From the NCBI GenBank assembly GCA_003489345.1, contig DNIT01000055.1, forward strand, positions 5,975 through 19,772: 13,798 nucleotides of DNA, given 5' to 3'. Within the stretch, counting starts at the first letter, position 1; each line of letters starts with the position of its first letter. This document shows positions 1 to 7,217 of this stretch, one piece after another. The stretch comes from Pelotomaculum sp. GTDB lineage: Bacteria > Bacillota > Desulfotomaculia > Desulfotomaculales > Pelotomaculaceae. The notes below the pieces were generated by a model, which saw nothing but the letters and a program-made list of their open reading frames with translations, did no database searches and was not told the origin of the DNA. The position numbers were made by a program, and so were the translations under genes.

Positions 1-1031
1 TCGGAAATATTGCCGCTGGTCATGATCAGCGGTTTCTTATAACTATCAAGAAGCAAAAAATGCAGGGGGGTATATGGCAGTATCACACCCAGAGTAGGTA
101 AACCAAAGGTAACGCTGTACGCTATCTTTGTTCCTTGCCGCTGATGCAAAACAACAATGGGACGTCGTGGACTAACCAGCAGTTTCTCTTCGGCAGCAGA
201 AAGCTTACAATATCCGGCTACCTGCTCAAGGTCCTTCATCATTACGGCCATTGCTTTGCCGTAACGGTGTTTTCTCCTGCGTAATTCAGCAACTGTGGTT
301 TCATCGGTAGCACTGCAGGCCAGATGAAAACCCCCGAGTCCTTTTACCGCTACAATCTTACCCTCCTGCAGGGCCTGTACTGTCAGTTTAATCGCATCTC
401 CATTGATAGCCTGTAACGGTACCCCGCCCATAAAAGCCAACCGGGGACCGCATTGCGCGCAGGCGTTTGGCTGGGCATGAAAGCGGCGGTCATTTGGGTC
501 TGCGTATTCTTGGGAGCATCTGTCGCACATCTGGAAAGGTTGCATGGAGGTATAGGGGCGGTCATAAGGGATATCGGTAATGATTGAAAAACGCGGCCCG
601 CAATTTGTACAGTTAATGAAAGGGTACCCGTAGCGGTGATCGCCGCTATCCATTAATTCGTGTTGACAGTCTGTACAAGTGCCGATATCCGGTGAGATAG
701 ATACATATTCTCCCGGCTGTGGTTGACTTTGCCTGATTTTAAAGTCCCGGTATCCGGCTGCTTCTGCTTCCATTACCGATATGGTATCTATTTTGGCGAG
801 CGGCGGCAGCTGCATGGTTAAGTCATCCAGAAAGGCATGCAAGCTTTCTTCCGCACCTTCTACTTCAATCAATACTCCGCCGGAAGTATTCAGGACCCAT
901 CCATGCAAGCCATACCGCTTGGCAATTTGAAACACAAAGGGGCGGAACCCCACCCCTTGTACTATTCCTTTTGTTTCTATTATCCGCCGGGTTAAATTGT
1001 CTTTTTTATCAGCATTAGATAGTCTGTCCAT
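1..1031 (-). CDS. hypF: Carbamoyltransferase HypF, N-terminal 343 residues (truncated by window edge)
   Basis: HypF makes the thiocarboxamide that HypE dehydrates to form the CN ligands of the [NiFe] hydrogenase active site, in the cytoplasm. The reading frame starts at ATG 1031 and stays open to base 1. Visible domains in order are an acylphosphatase-like domain (about residues 15-100, with the motif GIVQGVGFRPF and catalytic-type R30 and N48), a zinc-finger region with four CxxC pairs (C119/C122, C141/C144, C169/C172, C191/C194), and the start of a YrdC-like domain (KGLGGFHLAC near 230, MTSGNIS at the edge). The family is usually about 750 residues, so the rest of YrdC and the Kae1-like carbamoyltransferase domain lie outside. 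A GAGGAA-type ribosome site precedes the ATG. It lies 135 nt after echF on the same strand, which suggests it serves this hydrogenase. Identification is firm. Confidence 0.96.
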   Translation of the reverse strand, partial: MDRLSNADKKDNLTRRIIETKGIVQGVGFRPFVFQIAKRYGLHGWVLNTSGGVLIEVEGAEESLHAFLDDLTMQLPPLAKIDTISVMEAEAAGYRDFKIRQSQPQPGEYVSISPDIGTCTDCQHELMDSGDHRYGYPFINCTNCGPRFSIITDIPYDRPYTSMQPFQMCDRCSQEYADPNDRRFHAQPNACAQCGPRLAFMGGVPLQAINGDAIKLTVQALQEGKIVAVKGLGGFHLACSATDETTVAELRRRKHRYGKAMAVMMKDLEQVAGYCKLSAAEEKLLVSPRRPIVVLHQRQGTKIAYSVTFGLPTLGVILPYTPLHFLLLDSYKKPLIMTSGNIS

Positions 1032-1077
1032 TCTCGAATTTCCTCGGATTAGCAGGATACTGTAAAACACCCGCGAG

Positions 1078-1155
1078 TTAAGGTTGGAGCGCGTTTATCT
1101 TAAGGACAGCCAAACCAGTTTCAACTATGCCCCGGATAACTGCCAGCTCATGCAT
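1078..1155 (-). pseudogene. hypA: Possible N-terminal relic of nickel chaperone gene hypA
   Basis: In the echF-hypF gap a 25-codon frame begins MHELAVIRGIVETG and stops at TAA 1078-1080. HypA proteins typically begin MHEL(S/A)-hydrophobic-x-x-I-(V/I)-(E/D), and the N-terminal MHE, with His2, is the conserved nickel-binding start. The match covers about 17 residues and then turns into unrelated sequence. The zinc CxxC pairs and the rest of a normal HypA (about 115 residues) are absent. No good ribosome site precedes it. Position is apt, because hypA commonly sits beside hypB and hypF in hydrogenase clusters. I infer a deletion that left the hypA 5' end joined to the hypF leader. A chance resemblance or a tiny real peptide remains possible. 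Confidence 0.5.
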
Positions 1156-1166
1156 TCATATTTAAT

Positions 1167-1535
1167 TCAGGCGTTTTCTTTGGCAGCTGTTTTTTTCACC
1201 GGTGGTTTACCAATTTTTATTTGGTTTTCTTTAACATAAACCGGAGTCCTGTAAACCTTGTTAAGAGACAGGCATTTGGTCGGACAGGCTTCCACACAAA
1301 CACCGCAAATAACACAGTTGTATGGGTCCAGCTCCCATTTGCTGGCAGCTTTTTCAACGTTTAGACAGGTTGATGGGCATTTGCGCTGGCACATCCCACA
1401 GAAGATACATTTATCAATATCTATTTCCAGTTGGCCCCTGGCCTTGTCGAAAGCTTCCCTTTTTTCAAAGGGATACAACCGGGTGGCTGGTTTTCCAAAC
1501 CCATTTTTCAAAATGGGCGATAACATTCCAAACAT
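1167..1535 (-). CDS. echF: Ech hydrogenase subunit EchF, 2x[4Fe-4S] ferredoxin-like protein
   Basis: This 122-residue polyferredoxin-like subunit belongs to a membrane-bound energy-converting hydrogenase and probably passes electrons between soluble ferredoxin and the cluster in EchC. Two classic cluster motifs are visible: CIFCGMCQRKCP (C43, C46, C49, C53) and CVICGVCVEACP (C74, C77, C80, C84). Extra cysteines lie at 57 and 88. The C-terminus is a Lys-rich tail after residue 100. The start is supported by AAGGAGGA seven bases before the ATG. The gene lies 18 nt after echE in the operon. It resembles complex I NuoI and formate hydrogenlyase HycF, but the echABCDEF order settles the name. Confidence 0.93.
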   Translation of the reverse strand: MFGMLSPILKNGFGKPATRLYPFEKREAFDKARGQLEIDIDKCIFCGMCQRKCPSTCLNVEKAASKWELDPYNCVICGVCVEACPTKCLSLNKVYRTPVYVKENQIKIGKPPVKKTAAKENA

Positions 1536-1553
1536 CTTTACGTCCTCCTTTTC

Positions 1554-2636
1554 TTAGCGCTCGGTGCAGCTGATGCAGGGGTCGATCGTCAATGCCAGAA
1601 CAGGCACGTCTGCCAGTTCACAACCAGGCAACATGGTCAGGAAGGCAGGAATATTGGCAAAGGTCGGTGTGCGCACATGCATTTTTTCAAGGTTCTTGGT
1701 CCCATTGCCTTTAACAGTATAAGTCACTTCGCCGCGCGGTTGTTCAACCTGTATAAAGGCTTCGCCTTCCGGATTTCCTTTCACCTTGACATTGATTTCT
1801 CCGGCAGGAATTTTGGCAACTGCTTGCCGCAACAAATCAAGAGCCACAAACATTTCTCTGAAACGGACTTTTGTCCTGGCGTAGCAGTCTCCGGCGGTTT
1901 CTACAACCGGTTCGAAGTTCAAGTATTTGTATCCGGCATAGCCGATCATCCGGGCGTCCCACTTTACGCCGCTGGCCCGCAGCACGGGACCGGCCGCGCC
2001 AAGTTTCCAGGCCTGTTCTTTGCTGATGACGCCTTTATCAACCGTTCTCTTTTTGATTGTATAGTCATTCAGGACAGAATGCTCAATTGCTTTTACCCTG
2101 CGTTGAACATCGTCGGCTAATTTAACAATTTGCTGCAATAATTCAGGTGCAATGTCCCTACGTACGCCGCCTACCTGACAGGTGGAGATAATCACGCGGC
2201 TGCCGGCGGTTGCTTCCATCATATCGACAACAGCTTCACGAATTTTCCAGGTTTCCATAAACATGGCTTCAAAACCAAAGGCGTCAGCCATAAGCCCGAG
2301 CCAGAGCAAGTGGCTGTGTACCCGGTGTAATTCCGACCAGATCACGCGCAAATAATCAGCCCGTTCAGGAACTTCAATATTCATTAGCCTTTCAATGCTG
2401 AGACAATAACTCATAGCATGCTGAAAACTGCAGATACCGCAGATTCTTTCCGCCACAAATACCATCTGGTTAAAGTCCCTGACTTTAACCAGCCTTTCCA
2501 GGCCGCGGTGAATATAGCCGATTTGCGGAAGCGCCTCAACTACTTTTTCATCTTCAAGTACTAGTTTTAATTGGATTGGTTCTGGCAATACAGGGTGTTG
2601 AGGTCCAAAGGGTATAACTGTACGTCTGTCCCCCAT
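1554..2636 (-). CDS. echE: Ech hydrogenase large subunit EchE, NiFe catalytic subunit
   Basis: This is the catalytic large subunit of a group 4 [NiFe] hydrogenase, 360 residues, facing the cytoplasm with EchC. Both nickel-binding motifs are present: RICGIC near the N-terminus (C66, C69) and DPCISC at the C-terminus (C354, C357). This separates it from complex I NuoD, which lacks these cysteines. The protein ends three residues after the last cysteine (TER-stop), so there is no extension for a maturation endopeptidase to remove, as reported for some CooH/Ech-type enzymes. The start has GGAGGG six bases upstream and lies 2 nt after echD. Substrates are protons/H2 and, through EchF and EchC, reduced ferredoxin. 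Identification is firm; direction of catalysis in the cell cannot be told from sequence. Confidence 0.96.
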   Translation of the reverse strand: MGDRRTVIPFGPQHPVLPEPIQLKLVLEDEKVVEALPQIGYIHRGLERLVKVRDFNQMVFVAERICGICSFQHAMSYCLSIERLMNIEVPERADYLRVIWSELHRVHSHLLWLGLMADAFGFEAMFMETWKIREAVVDMMEATAGSRVIISTCQVGGVRRDIAPELLQQIVKLADDVQRRVKAIEHSVLNDYTIKKRTVDKGVISKEQAWKLGAAGPVLRASGVKWDARMIGYAGYKYLNFEPVVETAGDCYARTKVRFREMFVALDLLRQAVAKIPAGEINVKVKGNPEGEAFIQVEQPRGEVTYTVKGNGTKNLEKMHVRTPTFANIPAFLTMLPGCELADVPVLALTIDPCISCTER

Positions 2637-2638
2637 GA

Positions 2639-3067
2639 TTAACCCTCCTTCTTCGCAGTATCAGCTTTTTTATTCCACTTTTTAACGAGAGATACGTTCA
2701 TGCCGGCCATTGATTGTGGTGGAGCTTCCACTTCGTCCTGTGACATATATAAGCGTCCGCCGAAGTCAACTACCAAACCCTTATATTTTAAGCCATATAG
2801 ATCCTGGTTCTCGTTTTCAATTAACAGCGCATTAAAGAAAATAGGGGAGATGCTTGGTATTTCAGCCCCTTTGGGAACAGTTAACCGCAATGTGGTGGCG
2901 TCATAATCCTTCCCAAATTGATAGATGAGTTCGAAATTATCTTCGGCTTCAAAGACATCCGCGATGATAAAGCGATAACCGTTATCCGCTAATTTTTGCG
3001 TTTCCGCGAATAATTTATCGGCGGTAGTTTGCACTTCGTTGGTTTCTTTTGTTTGGTTATGCAGCAT
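2639..3067 (-). CDS. echD: Ech hydrogenase subunit EchD, NuoC-like
   Basis: This 142-residue hydrophilic protein corresponds to the complex I 30-kDa/NuoC family. The family signature is recognisable near residues 80-108, where an acidic stretch (NENQDLYGL) is followed by a VVDFGGRLY segment. In Ech complexes EchD is a peripheral structural subunit that packs on the EchC-EchE hydrogenase module and has no cofactor of its own. The first 35 or so residues are polar and poorly conserved in type. A strong AGGAGGTG ribosome site precedes the ATG by seven bases. It lies between echC (13 nt upstream) and echE (2 nt downstream), the canonical order. Confidence 0.9.
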   Translation of the reverse strand: MLHNQTKETNEVQTTADKLFAETQKLADNGYRFIIADVFEAEDNFELIYQFGKDYDATTLRLTVPKGAEIPSISPIFFNALLIENENQDLYGLKYKGLVVDFGGRLYMSQDEVEAPPQSMAGMNVSLVKKWNKKADTAKKEG

Positions 3068-3080
3068 TTCCTAACACCTC

Positions 3081-3536
3081 CTAATTCCCGACAGCTTTTT
3101 TATTCATCTTTTCTACTTTCTCCTGGAATTTCTGGAGACCCAGCACCACCCCGTCGATAATCGCTTCCGGCCGCGCAGCGCAACCAGGCACATAAACATC
3201 GACAGGAATGATTTTGTCAACGCCTTGTATAACGTTATAGCAATCCGCAAAAACACCGCCGGTGCAGGCGCACGCGCCTATCGCAACTACCACCTTGGGC
3301 TCGGGTATTTGTTCGTAAACATTTCTTAAGACCCGTTCATTGCGTGGATTAACTGTGCCTGTTACCAGCAGAACATCTGCGTGCTTGGGATTGCCAATAT
3401 TCAAGATGCCAAAACGTTCTATATCGTAGAGCGGGGTCAGGCAAGCCAGGACTTCAATATCGCAACCATTACAGCTGCCGCAGTCAAAATGCACGACCCA
3501 CGGAGACTTGGCCCTGGAATTATTAATCAAACCCAT
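3081..3536 (-). CDS. echC: Ech hydrogenase small subunit EchC, NuoB-like [4Fe-4S] protein
   Basis: This small subunit carries the proximal [4Fe-4S] cluster that passes electrons to the NiFe site in EchE. With the chosen start the protein has 151 residues. Cysteines expected for the family are visible: CGSCNGCDIE (C19, C22, C25), GACACTGGVF (C89, C91) and VPGC (C119). A frame-compatible start 69 bases upstream (3605) would overlap the end of echB and add a hydrophobic leader. I reject it because AAAGGAG lies exactly eight bases before the ATG at 3536. The family is soluble NuoB-like without a signal peptide. The gene lies 49 nt after echB and 13 nt before echD. Confidence 0.94.
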   Translation of the reverse strand: MGLINNSRAKSPWVVHFDCGSCNGCDIEVLACLTPLYDIERFGILNIGNPKHADVLLVTGTVNPRNERVLRNVYEQIPEPKVVVAIGACACTGGVFADCYNVIQGVDKIIPVDVYVPGCAARPEAIIDGVVLGLQKFQEKVEKMNKKAVGN

Positions 3537-3544
3537 ATAATCAT

Positions 3545-3551
3545 CTCCTTT
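3545..3551 (-). promoter_or_regulatory. Ribosome binding site that fixes the echC start
   Basis: The minus strand reads AAAGGAG followed by eight bases and ATG at 3536. It is the only good ribosome site near the two possible starts and favours the shorter protein. Confidence 0.75.
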
Positions 3552-3585
3552 ATATCCTCTGTGTATACCGGCGAGTATTAAAAAG

Positions 3586-4446
3586 CTAGATAAAATACAA
3601 AGCAATTATGTTCACAGCGCATAAAACAATCCCGAATCCCCAGGCGGATTTTAACATCCATTTCCAGGTTAATCTGGCCGTAGTGTTGTCTAATATTATT
3701 TCCAGAAGGTACATTACTATCACCAGGGTTGCAGCAATATACCAGTTGCTTGCGAAGAAGATGGCGACAAAACCAAGCGCCAACATCAATTCATACCAGT
3801 GGGCAACTTCAATCAGCGCCAAATAGGGACCGGAAAACTCAGTATGCACGCCGCGCACTATCTCCTGGTGGGCGTGCTGTCCGGCCGAGATATCAAAAGG
3901 AGATTTTCTCATTTTAATACTCAGTACTTCGATCAGCACGATGAAAACTAAAGGCAGCACATACAATAAGGGAGTATTGTTGTGAATCTGGTAGTTAACT
4001 ATTTCAGCAACCTTAAAACTGCCGGTTACCATAAACATAGCAACCGCAGTAATGATTAACAGCGGGTCATATGCAAGCATTTGCAATATCTCACGCTGGC
4101 TGCCGATTTGGCTGTATGGCGAACGGACGGAAAGAGCTCCCATCACCATTGCGCCACCGCCAACGGTCAGAACGAAGATGATGGCGATTAAGTCCTGACC
4201 CAAAACAAACAGTACAAAACTTAACATGGCGAAAAACAGATAGGTGATCACATAGACGATTTGTACTTTATTGTTAATGAACTTTTCTTTGCCAAGCAAT
4301 TTGAATACGTCATAGAAGGGCTGCATGATTGGGGGGCCGAAGCGACCCTGCAATCTAGCGGTTATTTTTCTATCAATACCAGTGAGCAAGCCCCCAATGA
4401 TAGGGCCTAGGACAATGGCTAAAACAACCATCAACGCTGTATTCAT
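3586..4446 (-). CDS. echB: Ech hydrogenase membrane subunit EchB, NuoH-like
   Basis: This integral membrane subunit, 286 residues with the chosen start, is homologous to complex I NuoH. It anchors the hydrogenase module and forms the link between electron transfer and ion translocation. The sequence shows about eight hydrophobic segments. It also has the NuoH-type cytoplasmic loops: a GRFGPPIMQPFYDVFKLLGKE stretch near residues 34-54 and the acidic EIVRGVHTEFSGPY stretch near 197-210. An in-frame GTG at 4458 would add four residues. I prefer ATG 4446 because GGGGTGAT, a match to the anti-Shine-Dalgarno sequence, lies seven bases upstream of it and overlaps the GTG. It is separated from echA by 54 nt. 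Confidence 0.93.
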   Translation of the reverse strand: MNTALMVVLAIVLGPIIGGLLTGIDRKITARLQGRFGPPIMQPFYDVFKLLGKEKFINNKVQIVYVITYLFFAMLSFVLFVLGQDLIAIIFVLTVGGGAMVMGALSVRSPYSQIGSQREILQMLAYDPLLIITAVAMFMVTGSFKVAEIVNYQIHNNTPLLYVLPLVFIVLIEVLSIKMRKSPFDISAGQHAHQEIVRGVHTEFSGPYLALIEVAHWYELMLALGFVAIFFASNWYIAATLVIVMYLLEIILDNTTARLTWKWMLKSAWGFGIVLCAVNIIALYFI

Positions 4447-4500
4447 CTCATATATCACCCCAAAAATTTATTTTTCTGCATAGTGTCGAAAGAAGCACTT

Positions 4501-6450
4501 TTACAATCCCATGTAGGCTACAATAAACATCACTAAAATCGCAATGATAGAAATAATATTGGATCCATTTGTCAGTACTTCTTCTCCAAATACTCTGTTT
4601 AGATAGTAGTTGCTGTGGGAGTAATCAACCCAACCGTCAGCAATGGCACGAAACCTTGGCCGGTCTTCATCGTTATCGGCAGTTTCACCGCACATATACG
4701 GCGCGGTAACCACGCTGTTTTTCGCTTTACCGACAGCGTAGATACTAAACAGAATGACCACTATAACGGTTGCGAAGATGGGCCACAGGGTGAATGAGCC
4801 TACGGTGTTGACTAATGCACCGTTCCCTACCTGCGTAAAGGTGTCCGCTGCTTTGGTATAGTAAACTTTTGCCAGAGGGGAAATCATCAAGTTGTATACC
4901 TGGAAGATGATAACGTTGAGGATAATCGCCAGCGCCGCCAGGACAACCAACGGGGTCTTGGTCAGGAAGGCAATATTTTCAATAACCCGTTTTACAGGTT
5001 TGCTGGAAGTACTCATTAGAATTCCAGCCCACCGTACCCAAAAGACAATCGTAATGGCACTGCCGAGGATCATCAGAAGCAAAACTATCGGTAGAACTGA
5101 AGCTGCTTCCATAGCGGTCCATTTACCAATCAGCATGCCAAAAGGAGGTAAAAACATTGTTAGCATGCCAATTACGCTGATTACAGCGGTAAGAGGCATT
5201 TTATCAACTAAACCATGCATGTCTTCGATATCCCTGCTGCCAATGCCATGTTCAATTGTCCCGACACAGAGGAAGAGCAGCGCCTTGGAAACCGCATGGA
5301 AAATAATCAGGAATATGGCGCCGGCATATGCAAGAGGCGTATTGATCCCTGCACATGCAATAATCAAACCGAGGTTGGCAATCGTTGAGTAGGCCAGCAC
5401 TTTTTTACCATTGCTTTGACCTACAGCCAAAGCTGATGTAATAACAAAGGTTAAGCCGCCAAGAATGGCAACCATCGTGCTCAGCCAGGTATCGGCATAG
5501 GCCGGCGCTAAGCGAACAATCAGATAAACACCGGCTTTGACCATAGTGCTGGAGTGAAGCAGCGCGGAGACCGGAGTCGGTGCAACCATCGCGCCCAGCA
5601 ACCAGCTTTGGAAGGGGACTTGTGCGGCTTTGGTCAGTCCTGCAAAAACCATCAGTGAGAGCGGCAAGATTAACAACGAGGGTGCATGATTACTGTTGAT
5701 AATATCAATTAAAGACAGTGTATGGGCGTTGCTGAAAAGAATCATAACTCCGGCAGTGAAACCGACACCACCGAGCATGTTCATTGATATTGCCCTTAAT
5801 GCGTTTACTGTTGCAATTTCGGTTTTATCATGCCCGATGAGCATGAAGGAGCATAGAGTTGTGATTTCCCAGAAAAATAACAACCAGACAATATTATTGG
5901 CAAGAACAAGACCGTTCATCGCGCCCAGGAAGAGTACCAGATACAGGAAAAAACGCGGCTGCCTGGTTATTTCTAAATGTAAATGATGTTCGTGGTCCTT
6001 CATGTAAGGAATACCAAAAATACAAATCAACGAACCAACTATTGATATTATTAGGACCATAATAATTGAAAGCTGATCAGCAAAAAAAGTTGGTTCCACT
6101 TCGATGCCATGGGCCATTACAAAATCAAAATAATAAACCATTACAATAGAAGCAATGGCAAAGATAACGGCACTGTATGCAAATAAGGAATGGTATTTTC
6201 TGTGATAAAAGGCTTGGAAAGCGATGTAAGCCAGTAATGCAAAATCAAGATACGTAATTAATGTGTTCCATTGTCCTCCCAAGGTGTACTCAAAGTTTCC
6301 TTGACCCAGTAATACCACTGAAGTTATCATTAAAACTATAGAAACAAGAACGACAACTACCGCCCTGGCAGAGTGGTTCTTCAATGCAAGACAAATGAAA
6401 CCCGCAATAAACGGCAATGCAATTAGTATTAATAAAAGCGTGTCCAGCAT
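4501..6450 (-). CDS. echA: Ech hydrogenase membrane subunit EchA, NuoL/Mrp antiporter-like
   Basis: This 649-residue polytopic membrane protein of the NuoL/MrpA antiporter family is the ion pump of the Ech complex. Hydrophobic segments run throughout, with the antiporter core in the first two thirds. Recognisable core motifs are FFADQLSIIM (about 122-131), LLFFWEITTLCSFMLIGHDKT (about 190-210), and the pump signature GLTKAAQVPFQSWLLGAMVAPTPVSALLHSSTMVKAGVYL (about 270-310) with conserved lysines at TKAAQ and VKAG. The C-terminal part (about 560-630) holds a soluble patch with CGE and DNDEDRPRFR, then a last helix. It is the first gene of the operon, with AGGAGAGGTGATG upstream of the ATG. Whether H+ or Na+ is moved cannot be told. 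Confidence 0.94.
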   Translation of the reverse strand: MLDTLLLILIALPFIAGFICLALKNHSARAVVVVLVSIVLMITSVVLLGQGNFEYTLGGQWNTLITYLDFALLAYIAFQAFYHRKYHSLFAYSAVIFAIASIVMVYYFDFVMAHGIEVEPTFFADQLSIIMVLIISIVGSLICIFGIPYMKDHEHHLHLEITRQPRFFLYLVLFLGAMNGLVLANNIVWLLFFWEITTLCSFMLIGHDKTEIATVNALRAISMNMLGGVGFTAGVMILFSNAHTLSLIDIINSNHAPSLLILPLSLMVFAGLTKAAQVPFQSWLLGAMVAPTPVSALLHSSTMVKAGVYLIVRLAPAYADTWLSTMVAILGGLTFVITSALAVGQSNGKKVLAYSTIANLGLIIACAGINTPLAYAGAIFLIIFHAVSKALLFLCVGTIEHGIGSRDIEDMHGLVDKMPLTAVISVIGMLTMFLPPFGMLIGKWTAMEAASVLPIVLLLMILGSAITIVFWVRWAGILMSTSSKPVKRVIENIAFLTKTPLVVLAALAIILNVIIFQVYNLMISPLAKVYYTKAADTFTQVGNGALVNTVGSFTLWPIFATVIVVILFSIYAVGKAKNSVVTAPYMCGETADNDEDRPRFRAIADGWVDYSHSNYYLNRVFGEEVLTNGSNIISIIAILVMFIVAYMGL

Positions 6451-6580
6451 TGTAATACATCACCTCTCCTGATTTCTAAAAATAATATCAATTGCTCTTA
6501 AAATTAAAAACAAATCAAAAAAACTGACAATAATCCCTAAAATCCGCCCGCTATAAAAAACATGTTATTGTTTTCCGAAA

Positions 6581-6715
6581 TCACTCATCTCCCATCCAGG
6601 CCATTGTTTCCTTCAAGGTACTGTTGGTGGCACTGAAAAATCGTTTTGTGATTACTCCCCAGTACATGCATGCCACGTTTGGGATGCTAATTTCTAAATA
6701 TTTGGTTCTCCTCAC
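6581..6715 (-). CDS. Possible 44-codon small reading frame in the ech leader
   Basis: From GTG 6715 a frame runs 44 codons to TGA 6581-6583; an internal ATG at 6667 would give 28 codons ending in KETMAWMGDE. The frame is open about 14 codons further upstream. Codon use looks protein-like, with aromatic and basic residues in the middle, but I recognise no family. No well-placed ribosome site is visible before either start. It could be a leader peptide, the tail of a decayed gene, or chance. It lies about 130 nt ahead of echA on the same strand. Confidence 0.2.
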   Translation of the reverse strand: MRRTKYLEISIPNVACMYWGVITKRFFSATNSTLKETMAWMGDE

Positions 6716-6763
6716 GTAAAATTGCCACCAAACGTTATGAGGATGTAGCCTTCACTTTACTGA

Positions 6764-6804
6764 CGACAGGAAACAGACCTTGCTTTAAGGACTATTTCCT
6801 GTCG
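6764..6804 (-). promoter_or_regulatory. Strong hairpin in the echA upstream region (hairpin B)
   Basis: A perfect 10-bp inverted repeat, CGACAGGAAA at 6764-6773 with TTTCCTGTCG at 6795-6804, encloses 21 bases. These contain a nested CCTT/AAGG pairing, giving a stem with an internal loop. No run of T follows on either strand, so it is not a standard terminator. In the putative ech leader it could be an RNA structure; as DNA it could be a regulator-binding dyad. The function is not known. Confidence 0.45.
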
Positions 6805-6857
6805 CGGCAGATTAAAATCACTGCATAATGTTTTTCTTAGCGATAATAAAATTAATG

Positions 6858-6919
6858 CTGCACTTTCAAGCCTAAGGCTATGAATAAAGAAACAGACTGT
6901 CTCTTAGCTGAATGTGCAG
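6858..6919 (-). promoter_or_regulatory. Long imperfect hairpin in the echA upstream region (hairpin A)
   Basis: Bases 6858-6876 can pair with 6903-6919 to form about 16 base pairs with one mismatch and two single-base bulges. The outer part is CTGCACTTTCA with TGAATGTGCAG. An alternative local hairpin, AGCC-TAA-GGCT (6869-6879), competes with the inner part. On the minus strand the stem is followed by an AT-rich stretch (CATTAATTTTATT), so a weak attenuator is conceivable. The base string GTCTGTTTC (minus strand) occurs in this loop and again in hairpin B. Confidence 0.4.
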
Positions 6920-7022
6920 TCCTGTCTGGCGCGGGGTGGCTTGACACGTGCCGCACGGTTTTTTGCGTGGATGTTCAAAATATTAAACCGCTACGGCTAA
7001 CCGAATATATAGTTCAATCAGA

Positions 7023-7052
7023 AATATAATAATCTCTAAATTGATTTCTCAA
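7023..7052 (-). promoter_or_regulatory. Candidate vegetative promoter for the ech operon
   Basis: On the minus strand TTGAGA (7047-7052) and TATATT (7023-7028) are separated by 18 bases. Each matches its sigma-A box at five of six positions. Transcription would begin near 7015 and run through both hairpins into echA. The surrounding DNA is AT-rich, so chance matches are likely and other promoters may exist closer to the gene. Confidence 0.3.
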
Positions 7053-7169
7053 TTCCTTAAATATGAAGTTTTTCAAAAAAAAATTATTAAATAAATAGAA
7101 TAGATGTGACAAGATTCGATATTGTTAGACAAATCGATAAGGTTGATACATTCAAAATCACTTCAAGAT

Positions 7170-7217
7170 AAACATGGCTCTATTAACATATTCTATTTCC
7201 TTCACATCGCCATGTTT
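7170..7217. repeat. 9-bp inverted repeat in AT-rich DNA
   Basis: AAACATGGC at 7170-7178 is exactly complementary to GCCATGTTT at 7209-7217, with 30 AT-rich bases between. It lies just upstream of the candidate ech promoter. It could be an operator, a remnant of mobile DNA or chance; no transposase remnant or flanking duplication was recognised. Confidence 0.3.

Noticed and set aside
383..565. Plus-strand 60-codon frame inside hypF
   Set aside because: It is antisense to the firmly identified hypF reading frame and matches nothing known; the same applies to the other opposite-strand frames within echE, queC, surE and the flippase gene.
3537..3605. 23-residue N-terminal extension of EchC
   Set aside because: It would overlap the end of echB and places a hydrophobic leader on a normally leaderless subunit; the strong ribosome site at 3545-3551 supports the shorter start.
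6926..6958. Possible intrinsic terminator on the plus strand (GTGGC/GCCGC before a run of T)
   Set aside because: The stem has only about five pairs including one G-T, four bases separate it from the T-run, and there is no plus-strand gene upstream to end.
6985..7020. tRNA T-arm-like string (AGTTCAATC) in the AT-rich region
   Set aside because: No acceptor stem, D-arm or anticodon arm can be folded around it.
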